From Anaerolineales bacterium (GTDB lineage: Bacteria > Chloroflexota > Anaerolineae > Anaerolineales > Villigracilaceae): a stretch of DNA of 43,619 bases. Location of the stretch: contig JABWAU010000018.1 in the NCBI GenBank assembly GCA_013360875.1, positions 1-43,619 of the forward strand, written 5' to 3'. The notes beneath the pieces are model-generated. The model did no database searches, was not told the DNA's origin, and saw only the letters and a program-made list of their open reading frames with translations. Positions 14,939-22,072 of this stretch are shown here, piece after piece (the first letter of the stretch is position 1; every line of letters starts with the position of its first letter). The translations under genes were made by a program, and so were the position numbers.

Positions 14939-15625
14939 ATGAAACTTGTCGAGGTATCGCGCAACGAAAAACTCAAGATACTGCGGGTCAACCCGTATTT
15001 CGACGATCTCCCCGAAGACGTTTTGAAGGTGATCGCGACTCAAACGCAGTTGCGCGAATACGAACGCGGCGACATGCTGTTTTGGGAGGGGGACCCCTGC
15101 GCGGGCTTGCACATCATCCAGAGCGGGAGCGTGAAACTGTATCGCATCTCGCCGCAGGGACGGCAATACATCATTGCCGTGCTCACCGAAGGTGCGACGT
15201 GCAACGAGGTGCCGGCCTTCGACGGCGGGACCAACCCGGTCAACGTGGAGGCGCTGGAGACTTCGCGCGTTTGGGTGGTGGACGCGCTCACCCTGCGCGA
15301 ACTGGTCAAGTCCAACCCGGAGTTTGCGTTGAAGATCCTCAGCAAGTTCGGTCAGAACCTTCGCAATCTCGTGCATAAGGTGAGCGAGATGGCGTTCTAC
15401 CAGGTTACGCATCGCCTGGCGCGTCTGATCACCGAACTGCCGGTGGACGAATCGCGCCCGCACTGGACTCAGGAACAACTTGCGGCTCGGTTGGGAACCG
15501 TGCGTGAGGTGGTCTCGCGTTCCCTCAAGGAATTGGAGAAGAGCGGGGCGATCCGCATCGAGGACCGGCGCATCCACATCAAGGACGGGGACGTGCTGCG
15601 CCAGTGGACGCAGCCGTACAATTAA
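14939..15625 (+). CDS. Crp/Fnr-family transcription regulator
   Basis: The 228-residue protein has a cyclic-nucleotide-type beta-roll (residues 18-130; YERGDMLFWEGDPCAGLHII), a long dimer helix and a winged HTH. The recognition helix reads TVREVVSRSLKELE. The RE...R spacing equals that of E. coli CRP, which contacts TGTGA half-sites. The phosphate-binding region lacks the GELxxxxxxRSA pattern (it reads CNEVPAFDGGTNPVNVEAL), so cAMP is unlikely to be the ligand. No FNR-type N-terminal cysteine cluster is seen. A matching TGTGA-N6-TCACA dyad lies before nrfH in this window, which makes that operon a candidate target. Confidence 0.9.
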   Translation: MKLVEVSRNEKLKILRVNPYFDDLPEDVLKVIATQTQLREYERGDMLFWEGDPCAGLHIIQSGSVKLYRISPQGRQYIIAVLTEGATCNEVPAFDGGTNPVNVEALETSRVWVVDALTLRELVKSNPEFALKILSKFGQNLRNLVHKVSEMAFYQVTHRLARLITELPVDESRPHWTQEQLAARLGTVREVVSRSLKELEKSGAIRIEDRRIHIKDGDVLRQWTQPYN

Positions 15626-15630
15626 GACGA

Positions 15631-15669
15631 AAGACCCTGAAGGCGCTGAAAAACCTTTGGGGTCTTTTT
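15631..15669. terminator. Terminator shared by the Crp-family and lipoprotein genes
   Basis: AAGACCCTGAAGG and CCTTTGGGGTCTT pair over 13 positions with two mismatches and are followed by a T-run on the plus strand. The two flanking genes converge here. Confidence 0.75.
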
Positions 15670-15693
15670 GATTTGACAGGCGGTTGACTCCGC

Positions 15694-16140
15694 TCAGGGA
15701 AGCGGCTCGAATGCCGAGACCGAGATGGATAACTCGTCGTCAACGGCGAGTTCGATGAAGTCAATGTCAATCTGTGAGGGGAAGCCGTAGGTGGAGTCGT
15801 AGGCCACGGTGAGTTTGTCGGCTTCTCGGACAGAATCAGATTCGAGTTCCGAAAAGATGCGGTCAATCGTCGCATATTTCAGGATGAATTCGCTCATTGG
15901 GTCGGAGGCGGGAAAAGCATTCCCGTGGACGTCAACGATGGAAACGACTTCCCCATCCTTCACTTCGACGGTCATCGGCATGATGCCGCCCACCGGACAG
16001 AAACAGCCGACTCCCAACTGGAAGCGGTAATGGCTGACGCCCGCATCCTGCCACCTGGACCGGTTGATGCTGAGTTCACTTCCGCCCGCGGAACAGGCGG
16101 CAAGGATCAGAACGAGTAACAATAAGGCTATCTTTTTCAT
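15694..16140 (-). CDS. DUF6174-like lipoprotein
   Basis: The protein has 148 residues. A signal peptide with lipobox LAAC (Cys 16) predicts export and lipid anchoring. The mature part has the pattern of DUF6174 proteins: WQDAGVSHYRFQL, a GCFCP cysteine pair, VEVKDGEVVSIVD, TIDRIFSEL and YDSTYGFPSQIDID. AAGGAG is five nt before the ATG. The function is unknown. It lies directly after the copper-chaperone-like gene on the same strand, with a strong palindrome between them. Confidence 0.75.
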   Translation of the reverse strand: MKKIALLLLVLILAACSAGGSELSINRSRWQDAGVSHYRFQLGVGCFCPVGGIMPMTVEVKDGEVVSIVDVHGNAFPASDPMSEFILKYATIDRIFSELESDSVREADKLTVAYDSTYGFPSQIDIDFIELAVDDELSISVSAFEPLP

Positions 16141-16193
16141 TTTGTCTCCTTCCCCCGGTTGACGATGAAACGCCGCGATTGGTTCCTCAAACG

Positions 16194-16219
16194 AAGGCTC
16201 CCCGGTACCGGGGAGCCTT
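16194..16219 (-). terminator. Perfect 26-nt palindrome after the copper-chaperone-like gene
   Basis: Arms AAGGCTCCCCGG and CCGGGGAGCCTT meet at a TA centre. On the minus strand it is followed by CGTTTG, a weak T-run. It probably ends the upstream transcript. Confidence 0.6.
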
Positions 16220-16223
16220 CCTG

Positions 16224-16679
16224 TTACGGACTGTGATCTTCCATGCCTTGCATTCCGTTGCTGTCTTTGACCGCCGCCGTGACGGTGAGGTCGGGGCTGT
16301 TCCTGAACTGCAGGACGATCTGGATCTCGTCGCCCGTTTTCAGGTCCTGTTTGAGACCGATGAGCATGACGTGATAGCCTCCCGGCTCAAATTCCACTTT
16401 GGCGGAGGGTTCCAGCGCAATGGATTCCACGCGGCTCATTGTCATCACATCCCCTTCCATTTTGCTTTCGTGGATTTCGACCGCCTCCGCCGCATCCGAA
16501 GCCGCCCCGACCAACTCGTCCGTTTCCGCGCTGTGATTTTGGATTACGAAATAGACCGCGCTGTTCATCCCTTGTGTGGATGGACGCGCCCACGCGTCGC
16601 GGATTTCGATGCCCTGCCTCGCGGCGCACGCTCCCAGCAATAGCATTGCCGAAAGCAGAAGTAAAGCCGTTCGTTTCAT
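16224..16679 (-). CDS. PCu(A)C-type copper chaperone lipoprotein
   Basis: The protein has 151 residues. A signal peptide ends in lipobox LLGAC. The mature domain carries the copper-binding pattern of the PCuAC family: HESKMEGDVMTM (His and Met near residues 76-83) and, about 25 residues on, GGYHVMLIGL. These proteins bind Cu(I) in the periplasm or outside the membrane and pass it to cytochrome oxidase. No oxidase gene is present here. GAGGAG is upstream of the ATG at 16679; an in-frame start at 16739 is less likely. Confidence 0.88.
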   Translation of the reverse strand: MKRTALLLLSAMLLLGACAARQGIEIRDAWARPSTQGMNSAVYFVIQNHSAETDELVGAASDAAEAVEIHESKMEGDVMTMSRVESIALEPSAKVEFEPGGYHVMLIGLKQDLKTGDEIQIVLQFRNSPDLTVTAAVKDSNGMQGMEDHSP

Positions 16680-16739
16680 CTCGCTCCTCGCATTTGAATT
16701 TGGTTTGTCTGCCCGATGGACTCGGGAGGTAACTATCAT

Positions 16740-16954
16740 TACCGCGCGAAAACCATCCCAATCGCGAAGGTTCTGTAGCGCGGCATGCTTCGCAATGTCG
16801 CCTTTGGGTCGCGACTTGAAAGTCGCGTTACGACCATCGCTCCCAACGTTCCGAGGATCATCGTCGAATCATATTCAACCCTCGGTGAGGTCAGCCTCGA
16901 AAAAGGACACTGTCTGTATGGACAGTGCCCTTTCGATCTCCCGTCCTCTGTCTG
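16740..16954. other. Spacer with a dispersed hairpin and the nrfA terminator
   Basis: No gene is seen. CGCGACTT-GA-AAGTCGCG (16810-16827) is a perfect hairpin with a GTAGCGCG-like outer arm at 16776, a pattern typical of dispersed repeats. The nrfA terminator follows. Confidence 0.5.
16899..16933 (-). terminator. nrfHA operon terminator
   Basis: On the minus strand AAAGG-CACTGTC pairs with GACAGTG-CCTTT around a 6-nt loop with one internal mismatch, then TTTTT follows. It lies 21 nt past the nrfA stop. Confidence 0.8.
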
Positions 16955-18316
16955 TTACGGAGCCGGTGTGGGTTTGGGGTCCATCTTGTCGTAGATGCCC
17001 GTCTCCAGCAATGCCATGTCGTTCACGGATTGCGCCGCGAGCATTTGCGCCTGCCTTGCCAGGTTGGTGGATTCCGCCAGGATCTTAAGCGCGTATTCCG
17101 GGTTGTGGAATCCGGTTGAGTTTTCGGCGGAGACGAAGTCCCACATGAACTGCGCTTCACGGTGCAATTTTCGCGCCTGGTTCAGCAATTCCTGATCGAC
17201 GTTCGGATTTTCCGCGGCGAGTTTGATGGCGTTGATGGCGTCAATAATGGCGTTTTCCGTTGCAATCTTGGTGGTGGCAACCTGTTCCTGGATGGCGTTC
17301 ACGCGGCGGACAACATACTCCGTGTCGCTGTGGCATTGTCCGCAAGCCTGCTGAGGATTGAGCAGGGGGCTGTGAACATCGTGTGTGGAATATTTCGCCG
17401 CACCCTCGCGGACGTAAGGCATGTGGCAGTCGGAGCAAGAGACGCCCGCGTTGTAGTGTGTGGAGCCGGCGGTGAAGAACTCATATTCGGGATGTTGAGC
17501 CTTGAGCATGGGCGTGCCTGTGCCGGGATATTCCCAATCCTTGAAGCCGAGGTCTTCGTAGTATTTGATGATGGAATTAATATCAGTGCCGTTTGACCAT
17601 GGGAAGGTAAGATACTTGCCGTCACCCTTGAAGTAATATTCCACATGACAGTTGGCGCAAACGACAGTACGCATTTCCTGACGGGTGAAGGTTGTCCAGT
17701 CCTTGCCCTGTGCCTTCAACGCTTCTTCCAGCGCGGGGTTGGTGACGATGAGCCGCATCGTTCCCGCTTCATGGCAGTTGGCGCAGCCGATGGGGTTGTT
17801 GATGTTCGGCGTCATCTCGTTGAACGACATCTTATCGTAGGCTGCCATGCCCATCTCCGCCCATAAGCGGGGGTTGTCGGAGGATTTGCAGGAGTAACAG
17901 GTGGCAGGTGTGTGCTTCGGATCCTCGTCATTGAGGTTCAGGCGTTTTGTGGCGCGCACATCCTCCAGCGCGTTGGCATGACCGCGGTCGTCGTTGTAAT
18001 CCTTGCTGAACGGATAGCCCGCAAACAGGATGACCTGACGCGGATCGCGTTCCAGCCACGAGAACTGCGACGAGCCGCCGTAGGTTGTATCAATATTGTT
18101 CGTCTTCGTTTTGAGAAAGGTCGTGTATTGATTGGGGAAGTTCACGCCCCACTTTGCCGAATCAGGCTCCATTGGCGCGATTTCTGTCAGCGGCTGAAAG
18201 CCTCTTTCCTGCACGGGCTGGTTGCGCAGGAAAACCAGCACGCCCGTCAATACGGCGGCAAGCACGATAATGATGCCAACCAGTATGAGGGTCGTATATT
18301 TTTTCACTGTGTTCAT
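16955..18316 (-). CDS. nrfA: Ammonia-forming cytochrome c nitrite reductase
   Basis: NrfA reduces nitrite to ammonium with six electrons on the outer face of the membrane. The 453-residue protein has an uncleaved-looking N-terminal helix (residues 7-30). The active-site haem motif CYSCK at 140-144 carries the lysine ligand that marks NrfA. Four CxxCH motifs lie at 178, 220, 294 and 325. CHVEYYF (223-229) supplies the calcium and catalytic-tyrosine region and THDVH (311-315) the catalytic His. The C-terminal helical region is the dimer interface. AAGGAG precedes the ATG at 18316. nrfH lies 47 nt upstream. Confidence 0.96.
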   Translation of the reverse strand: MNTVKKYTTLILVGIIIVLAAVLTGVLVFLRNQPVQERGFQPLTEIAPMEPDSAKWGVNFPNQYTTFLKTKTNNIDTTYGGSSQFSWLERDPRQVILFAGYPFSKDYNDDRGHANALEDVRATKRLNLNDEDPKHTPATCYSCKSSDNPRLWAEMGMAAYDKMSFNEMTPNINNPIGCANCHEAGTMRLIVTNPALEEALKAQGKDWTTFTRQEMRTVVCANCHVEYYFKGDGKYLTFPWSNGTDINSIIKYYEDLGFKDWEYPGTGTPMLKAQHPEYEFFTAGSTHYNAGVSCSDCHMPYVREGAAKYSTHDVHSPLLNPQQACGQCHSDTEYVVRRVNAIQEQVATTKIATENAIIDAINAIKLAAENPNVDQELLNQARKLHREAQFMWDFVSAENSTGFHNPEYALKILAESTNLARQAQMLAAQSVNDMALLETGIYDKMDPKPTPAP

Positions 18317-18363
18317 ATGCGATTCTCCTTTTGATCGTGTGATGACGGCTGGCGTCTCAAAAA

Positions 18364-18852
18364 TTATTTGACGGGATAGAAATTCGAATCCTGAAACGGG
18401 ACGATGGACGCGCCGCGCGGTCCGTGCGCGGTGTTGCGGTGACATTCCCAGCAATAACGGTCGAACGGCTGGACGCCCATCATGATCGTTTCCACTGCAT
18501 CCTCGTGACAGTGGATGCAATTCCCCTGAATGATTTGTTTGGAATGTTCGTTGGCGCGGATGACCTCCGGCGTCTTCCCTGTGCTGAACACATACACATC
18601 GTGCATGCCCTGCCGCCCCTTTTCGATGTAATAGTTCACGATGTTATCGTGGGGCAGGTGGCAGTCTGAACATTCTGCCCACGGACGATGCGCACTGTGA
18701 TAGTAATTTTCGTACATCGAATCCATCACGTGACAGTTCGCGCACGTCTCGGAGGCAGTGCCGGCGTAGGCAGGGGCGTCGGTCACGAACACAAACGTCC
18801 CCAAGGCGATGACCGCCGCTGTGATTGCAATGAAAAGTGGATTTCTAAACAT
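18364..18852 (-). CDS. nrfH: NrfH, tetrahaem quinol dehydrogenase of nitrite reductase
   Basis: NrfH is the membrane-anchored electron donor that takes electrons from menaquinol and passes them to NrfA. The 162-residue protein has one N-terminal membrane helix (residues 5-24) and four CxxCH haem motifs at 37, 61, 112 and 134. The Met in CHVMDSM after the first haem matches the unusual Met ligand of NrfH. AAAGGTGA precedes the ATG. It is first in the leftward nrfHA operon. A Crp-type dyad and a -10 hexamer lie upstream. Confidence 0.95.
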   Translation of the reverse strand: MFRNPLFIAITAAVIALGTFVFVTDAPAYAGTASETCANCHVMDSMYENYYHSAHRPWAECSDCHLPHDNIVNYYIEKGRQGMHDVYVFSTGKTPEVIRANEHSKQIIQGNCIHCHEDAVETIMMGVQPFDRYCWECHRNTAHGPRGASIVPFQDSNFYPVK

Positions 18853-18882
18853 CGGTTCACCTTTGTCGGTAATCTGTCCTTA

Positions 18883-18888
18883 ATTCTA
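18883..18888 (-). promoter_or_regulatory. -10 hexamer of the nrfHA promoter
   Basis: On the minus strand TAGAAT reads toward nrfH and no good -35 box lies 17 nt upstream. The predicted transcription start is near 18876, about 40.5 nt from the centre of the Crp-type dyad, the spacing of class II activated promoters. Confidence 0.5.
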
Positions 18889-18907
18889 TCTTGATTTGTC
18901 CGATTAG

Positions 18908-18925
18908 TTGTGACTTTAGTCACAA
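18908..18925. promoter_or_regulatory. Crp-type operator TGTGA-N6-TCACA upstream of nrfHA
   Basis: TTGTGACT-TT-AGTCACAA is a perfect palindrome and contains the full Crp consensus. It lies between the divergent nrfH and PadR genes, next to the nrfH promoter. It does not match the FNR half-site TTGAT. Confidence 0.7.
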
Positions 18926-18962
18926 ATAGAGTAGCCGAACTCGATAAGCCGTGTCTGTTACG

Positions 18963-18991
18963 TTGTCATAATTGTTTTCATATGATATTAT
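18963..18991 (+). promoter_or_regulatory. Promoter of the PadR gene with overlapping operator
   Basis: TTGTCA and TATTAT are 17 nt apart and the -10 ends 6 nt before the ATG at 18998, predicting a leaderless mRNA. TTATCG-TATGC-CGATAA (18991-19007) overlaps the -10 end and start codon and could be an autoregulatory site. Confidence 0.6.
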
Positions 18992-18997
18992 TATCGT

Positions 18998-19321
18998 ATG
19001 CCGATAACGAAAACCGATAAAATAAACCGTAACTTCTTCCTGGGCTTCATCCGTCTGCACCTCCTGCATCATGCCTCGGTTGAACCCATCTTCGGATTGG
19101 ACATGATCCGCGAACTGGGAAGGCATGGCTACAGCCTCAGCCCTGGTACGTTGTATCCTATCCTGCACGGCCTTGAACGGGACGGTTTTCTTGAGTCCCA
19201 AAAACAGGTGGTGGAGGGGAAGGTCCGCAAGTATTACGTCATCACCACGCCGGGGCGGGAAGCGCTCAAGGATGCGATGGCGAAAGTCCGCGAGTTATTT
19301 GACGAAATCAACACTGATTGA
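18998..19321 (+). CDS. PadR-family transcription regulator
   Basis: This 107-residue protein is a single winged HTH of the PadR type. FGLDMIRELGRHGYSLSPGT and LYPILHGLERDGFLES (residues 32-68) are the family signature, followed by the wing VRKYYVITTPGREAL. PadR proteins repress neighbouring genes and respond to small molecules. It is divergent from nrfHA and 11 nt ahead of the TauE/SafE gene, so it may control either. Its effector cannot be read from the sequence. Confidence 0.9.
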   Translation: MPITKTDKINRNFFLGFIRLHLLHHASVEPIFGLDMIRELGRHGYSLSPGTLYPILHGLERDGFLESQKQVVEGKVRKYYVITTPGREALKDAMAKVRELFDEINTD

Positions 19322-19332
19322 GGAGTCTCATC

Positions 19333-20115
19333 ATGGAATATCTGGTTGTCTGCCTTGTGGCGGTTTTGATCTCCGCGCTCACATTGTTTTCAGGCTTCGG
19401 GCTGGGAACGGTTCTCATGCCAGCCTTTGCGTTGTTTTTTCCGGTGCCGGTCGCCGTTGCCGCAACAGCAGTCGTCCACCTGGCAAATAACATCTTCAAG
19501 GTGTTTCTGGTAGGCAGGAAGGCGGATTGGGGTGTCGTCTGGCGCTTTGCCGCGCCCGCTGTGATTGCCGCCATGCTCGGGGCGGCTTTGTTGGATCTGT
19601 TTGCCGGTATGCCTGCCCTGTACACCTACTCGTTGGGCGGTCGGGTGATTGAAGTAACCGTCATCAAACTGGTGATTGGCATCCTGATCGTTCTGTTTGC
19701 ATTGTTCGAGTTGATCCCTTATTTTGGAAACCTGGCTTTCGATCGCAAGTACCTGCCATTGGGCGGACTGCTTTCCGGTTTCTTTGGCGGCTTGTCGGGT
19801 AACCAGGGGGCGTTGCGTTCGGCGTTCCTGCTCAAGGCAGGCTTGAACAAGGAAGCCTTCATTGGAACTGGAACCGTTTCGGCGGTGATTGTGGATGCGG
19901 CGCGTCTGCTGGTTTACGGATTGAGTTTCTACGCTGTCAGCTTTTCCGGCGTGCGCGAAATTGGCGGGTTGGTGTTCGCCGCCACCTTTGCCGCGTTTCT
20001 CGGCGCGTTTATCGGCTCGCGGTTGGTCAAAAAGATCACACTTCGCACTTTGCAGATCATCGTCGGTGTGATGTTGATTCTGGTCGGGTTTGGAATGGCA
20101 ACTGGTCTGTTCTGA
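19333..20115 (+). CDS. TauE/SafE-family membrane permease
   Basis: The protein has 260 residues and about eight hydrophobic helices. The N-terminal LVAVLISALTLFSGFGLG and the internal repeat GGLLSGFFGGLSGNQGALR match the two halves of TauE/SafE transporters, which export or import sulfite, sulfoacetate or related anions. GAGGAG precedes the ATG at 19333. It follows PadR at 11 nt and precedes chrA and the DsrE gene. A sulfur anion substrate fits that context but is inference. Confidence 0.88.
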   Translation: MEYLVVCLVAVLISALTLFSGFGLGTVLMPAFALFFPVPVAVAATAVVHLANNIFKVFLVGRKADWGVVWRFAAPAVIAAMLGAALLDLFAGMPALYTYSLGGRVIEVTVIKLVIGILIVLFALFELIPYFGNLAFDRKYLPLGGLLSGFFGGLSGNQGALRSAFLLKAGLNKEAFIGTGTVSAVIVDAARLLVYGLSFYAVSFSGVREIGGLVFAATFAAFLGAFIGSRLVKKITLRTLQIIVGVMLILVGFGMATGLF

Positions 20116-20231
20116 TTCGCAGCAGAGAAAATCCCTATGACATACCACCCCATTCAAAAAGCCGGAAAAGTTGAGTCGATCTTGTGTCGAAATGCTGCTT
20201 ATCCATCCGTGCAGAATAAGAGGAAAATCAA

Positions 20232-21350
20232 GTGCCCCCTGCTTTAGAAGTATTCGCCTCCTTTCTTAAACTCGGCTTCACTGCCTTTGGCGGGCCCGCC
20301 GCGCACATCGGCATGTTCCGCGACGAGTTCGTCCATCGCCGCAAATGGCTAACCGACGAAGCCTTCCTCGACCTGCTCGGCGCGACCAACCTCATCCCCG
20401 GTCCCAACTCAACCGAGATGGCGATCCACATTGGCTTTTTGCGCGCGGGCTGGGCGGGTCTCATTGCGGGCGGGCTGGCATTCACTCTTCCAGCCATGTT
20501 GATCGTGCTGGTCTTCGCCTGGCTCTACGTGGAATACGGTTCCACACCTCAAGCATCGTGGCTGCTCTACGGAGTCAAACCCGTGATGATCGCCATCATC
20601 CTGCAAGCCCTGTGGGAACTCGGGCGCAAAGCCATCAAAGGGAAATTGACTCTCGCAATCGGGATTGTCTGTATCGTTTTGTACTTCCTCGGTGTGAACG
20701 AAGTGTTGCTTCTCTTCGCAGGCGGATTAACACTCATGCTCATCCAAAACTGGACTCGACTGCGTGAGGCGAAACCTTCCATTCTGCTCCCGCTTCTTCC
20801 CGCGCTGACAGCTGCTCCCGTTTCATTTAGTTTATCCACCCTGTTCCTGACCTTCCTCAAGATCGGCGCGATCTTATATGGCAGTGGTTATGTGCTGGTC
20901 GCTTTTCTGCGCGCTGATTTTGTCGAACGCCTCGGCTGGCTGACCGAACAACAACTGATAGACGCCATCGCCATCGGGCAGATCACACCGGGACCATTGT
21001 TCACCTCTGCGACCTTCATCGGCTATCTGCTCGGCGGAGTCCCTGCCGCATTGATCGCCACACTCGGAATTTTTCTGCCTTCCTATATCTTCGTTGCCAT
21101 GAGCAATCCGATCATTTCAAAATTGCGGGCATCCGCGTGGGCTGGCAGTTTGCTGGATGGAGTGATCGTCGCTTCATTAGGCTTGATGGCGGCGGTCACA
21201 TTTCAACTTGGGTTGGCTTCGCTGATTGACCTGCCGACGATTGTCATTTTCGGGCTATCCGCCATTCTATTGTTTCGATATAGAGTCAATACTACATGGT
21301 TGATCGTTGGTGGTGCGCTCATTGGTTTCATCACATCAACACTCAACTGA
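20232..21350 (+). CDS. chrA: ChrA-family chromate/anion transporter
   Basis: This 372-residue protein is the long, two-domain CHR type. Domain one starts FLKLGFTAFGGPAAHIGMFR and has NLIPGPNSTEMAIHIGF. Domain two starts FLKIGAILYGSGYVLVAFL and has GQITPGPLFTSATFIGYLLG. About ten membrane helices are visible. Family members export chromate and sulfate-like oxyanions. The GTG at 20232 is the start, with AGAGGAAAA upstream. It sits between TauE/SafE and the DsrE-like gene, which starts 15 nt after its stop. Confidence 0.88.
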   Translation: MPPALEVFASFLKLGFTAFGGPAAHIGMFRDEFVHRRKWLTDEAFLDLLGATNLIPGPNSTEMAIHIGFLRAGWAGLIAGGLAFTLPAMLIVLVFAWLYVEYGSTPQASWLLYGVKPVMIAIILQALWELGRKAIKGKLTLAIGIVCIVLYFLGVNEVLLLFAGGLTLMLIQNWTRLREAKPSILLPLLPALTAAPVSFSLSTLFLTFLKIGAILYGSGYVLVAFLRADFVERLGWLTEQQLIDAIAIGQITPGPLFTSATFIGYLLGGVPAALIATLGIFLPSYIFVAMSNPIISKLRASAWAGSLLDGVIVASLGLMAAVTFQLGLASLIDLPTIVIFGLSAILLFRYRVNTTWLIVGGALIGFITSTLN

Positions 21351-21365
21351 TTTCAAGGAGAAAAA

Positions 21366-21713
21366 ATGAATTGCCTGTTCGTCATCAACGACGCGCCGTA
21401 TGGGGACGAGCGTCCATACAATGCCTTGCGCCACGCCATGAACCTGGTCAAGCGCGAGGGTGTGCAGTTAAAAGTGTTCCTGGTCGCGGATGCGGTCTAC
21501 TGTGCTCGCAAGGATCAGAAAACGCCTGAGGGCTACTACAACATCGAGCGCATGGTCAAATCGTTGGCGAAACGCGGCAAAGTCGCTACCTGAGGCACAT
21601 GCTGCGAACCCCGAGGTCTCGGGGCGGAGGAACTAACCGAGGGTGTGGAAATGGGCAGCATGGATCTGCTCGGTGATTGGACGATGGAGGCGGATCAAGT
21701 GATTGTGTATTGA
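21366..21713 (+). CDS. DsrE-like sulfur-relay protein with in-frame UGA (candidate selenoprotein)
   Basis: AAGGAG precedes the ATG. The first 75 codons read a DsrE fold (MNCLFVINDAPYGDERPYNA, VFLVADAVYC, TPEGYYNIERMVKSL). A TGA at 21591-21593 follows KVAT, and the same frame continues GTCCEPRGLGAEELTEGVE to LLGDWTMEADQVIVY and a TGA at 21711. The joined length of 115 residues is that of DsrE family members. In homologues the position before GTC is a Cys, so UGA replaces Cys and gives a U-x-x-C pair. A GC-rich hairpin with loop AGGTCT lies just downstream. DsrE-like selenoproteins are known. The alternative is a point-mutated pseudogene. It is cotranscribed with chrA. Confidence 0.75.
21609..21624 (+). 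promoter_or_regulatory. SECIS-like hairpin
   Basis: CCCCGA-GGTC-TCGGGG lies 15 nt after the in-frame TGA, with the loop starting 21 nt from it. The apical sequence AGGTCT is the one I recall for the E. coli fdhF SECIS. Spacing and a G-U in the loop fit the bacterial SECIS model; a bulged U in the stem is not seen. Confidence 0.65.
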
Positions 21714-22072
21714 CCAGCCTCATCTGCCAATGGAGGGATATTTCCCCTGGCAAAACAGGGGAAAACGCAACTACCCCTCTTGCTTTGGGGAGTCTACAAT
21801 CATGCTGTAATAAGAATTCTCTTTTCAGGGTTTTTCAAAATCCGGAGCGGGCACTCCGGGTTTTGAATTTAAGGGACGTAAGTGCAGGCGACCATCTCAA
21901 GACAAAATAAGGAAATTCTCCCCTGTTTTATCCGGGGAGGATTCCCCTGCATTTAACTGGATTTAATCTCTACAATGAAAGAAAGGGATTCCAACGATCC
22001 CCATTGCCATGAACGAATTGGACGCCAAATACAAACCGTTCATGGTGTATACCCCAAATTAAGGAGAATGCC
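21714..22072. promoter_or_regulatory. Regulatory region of the octahaem cytochrome gene
   Basis: No gene is seen. TTCCCCT words occur at 21742, 21942 and, inverted, at 21757. TACCCCT, a full match to the NarL heptamer TACYYMT, lies at 21772, and CTCCCCT at 21918. A terminator-like hairpin is at 21836-21866. TACAAT at 21971-21976 is the likely -10; its -35 is weak, as expected for an activated promoter. The leader would be about 90 nt. Confidence 0.5.
21836..21866 (+). terminator. Terminator after the DsrE-like gene
   Basis: CCGGAG, loop CGGGCA, CTCCGG, then GTTTTGAATTT; flanking A and T runs extend the stem. It separates the chrA-dsrE unit from the cytochrome gene. Confidence 0.7.

Noticed and set aside
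18908-18925. FNR box before nrfH
   Set aside because: FNR sites read TTGAT-N4-ATCAA; this dyad is TGTGA-N6-TCACA, a Crp-type site.
20137-20247. A 36-codon frame between TauE/SafE and chrA that overlaps the chrA start
   Set aside because: No ribosome binding site and no protein-like pattern; a leader peptide cannot be excluded but nothing supports it.
21366-21593. DsrE gene as a 75-residue complete protein
   Set aside because: The family sequence continues in the same frame after the TGA to the usual length, so a short product ending there is not the natural gene.
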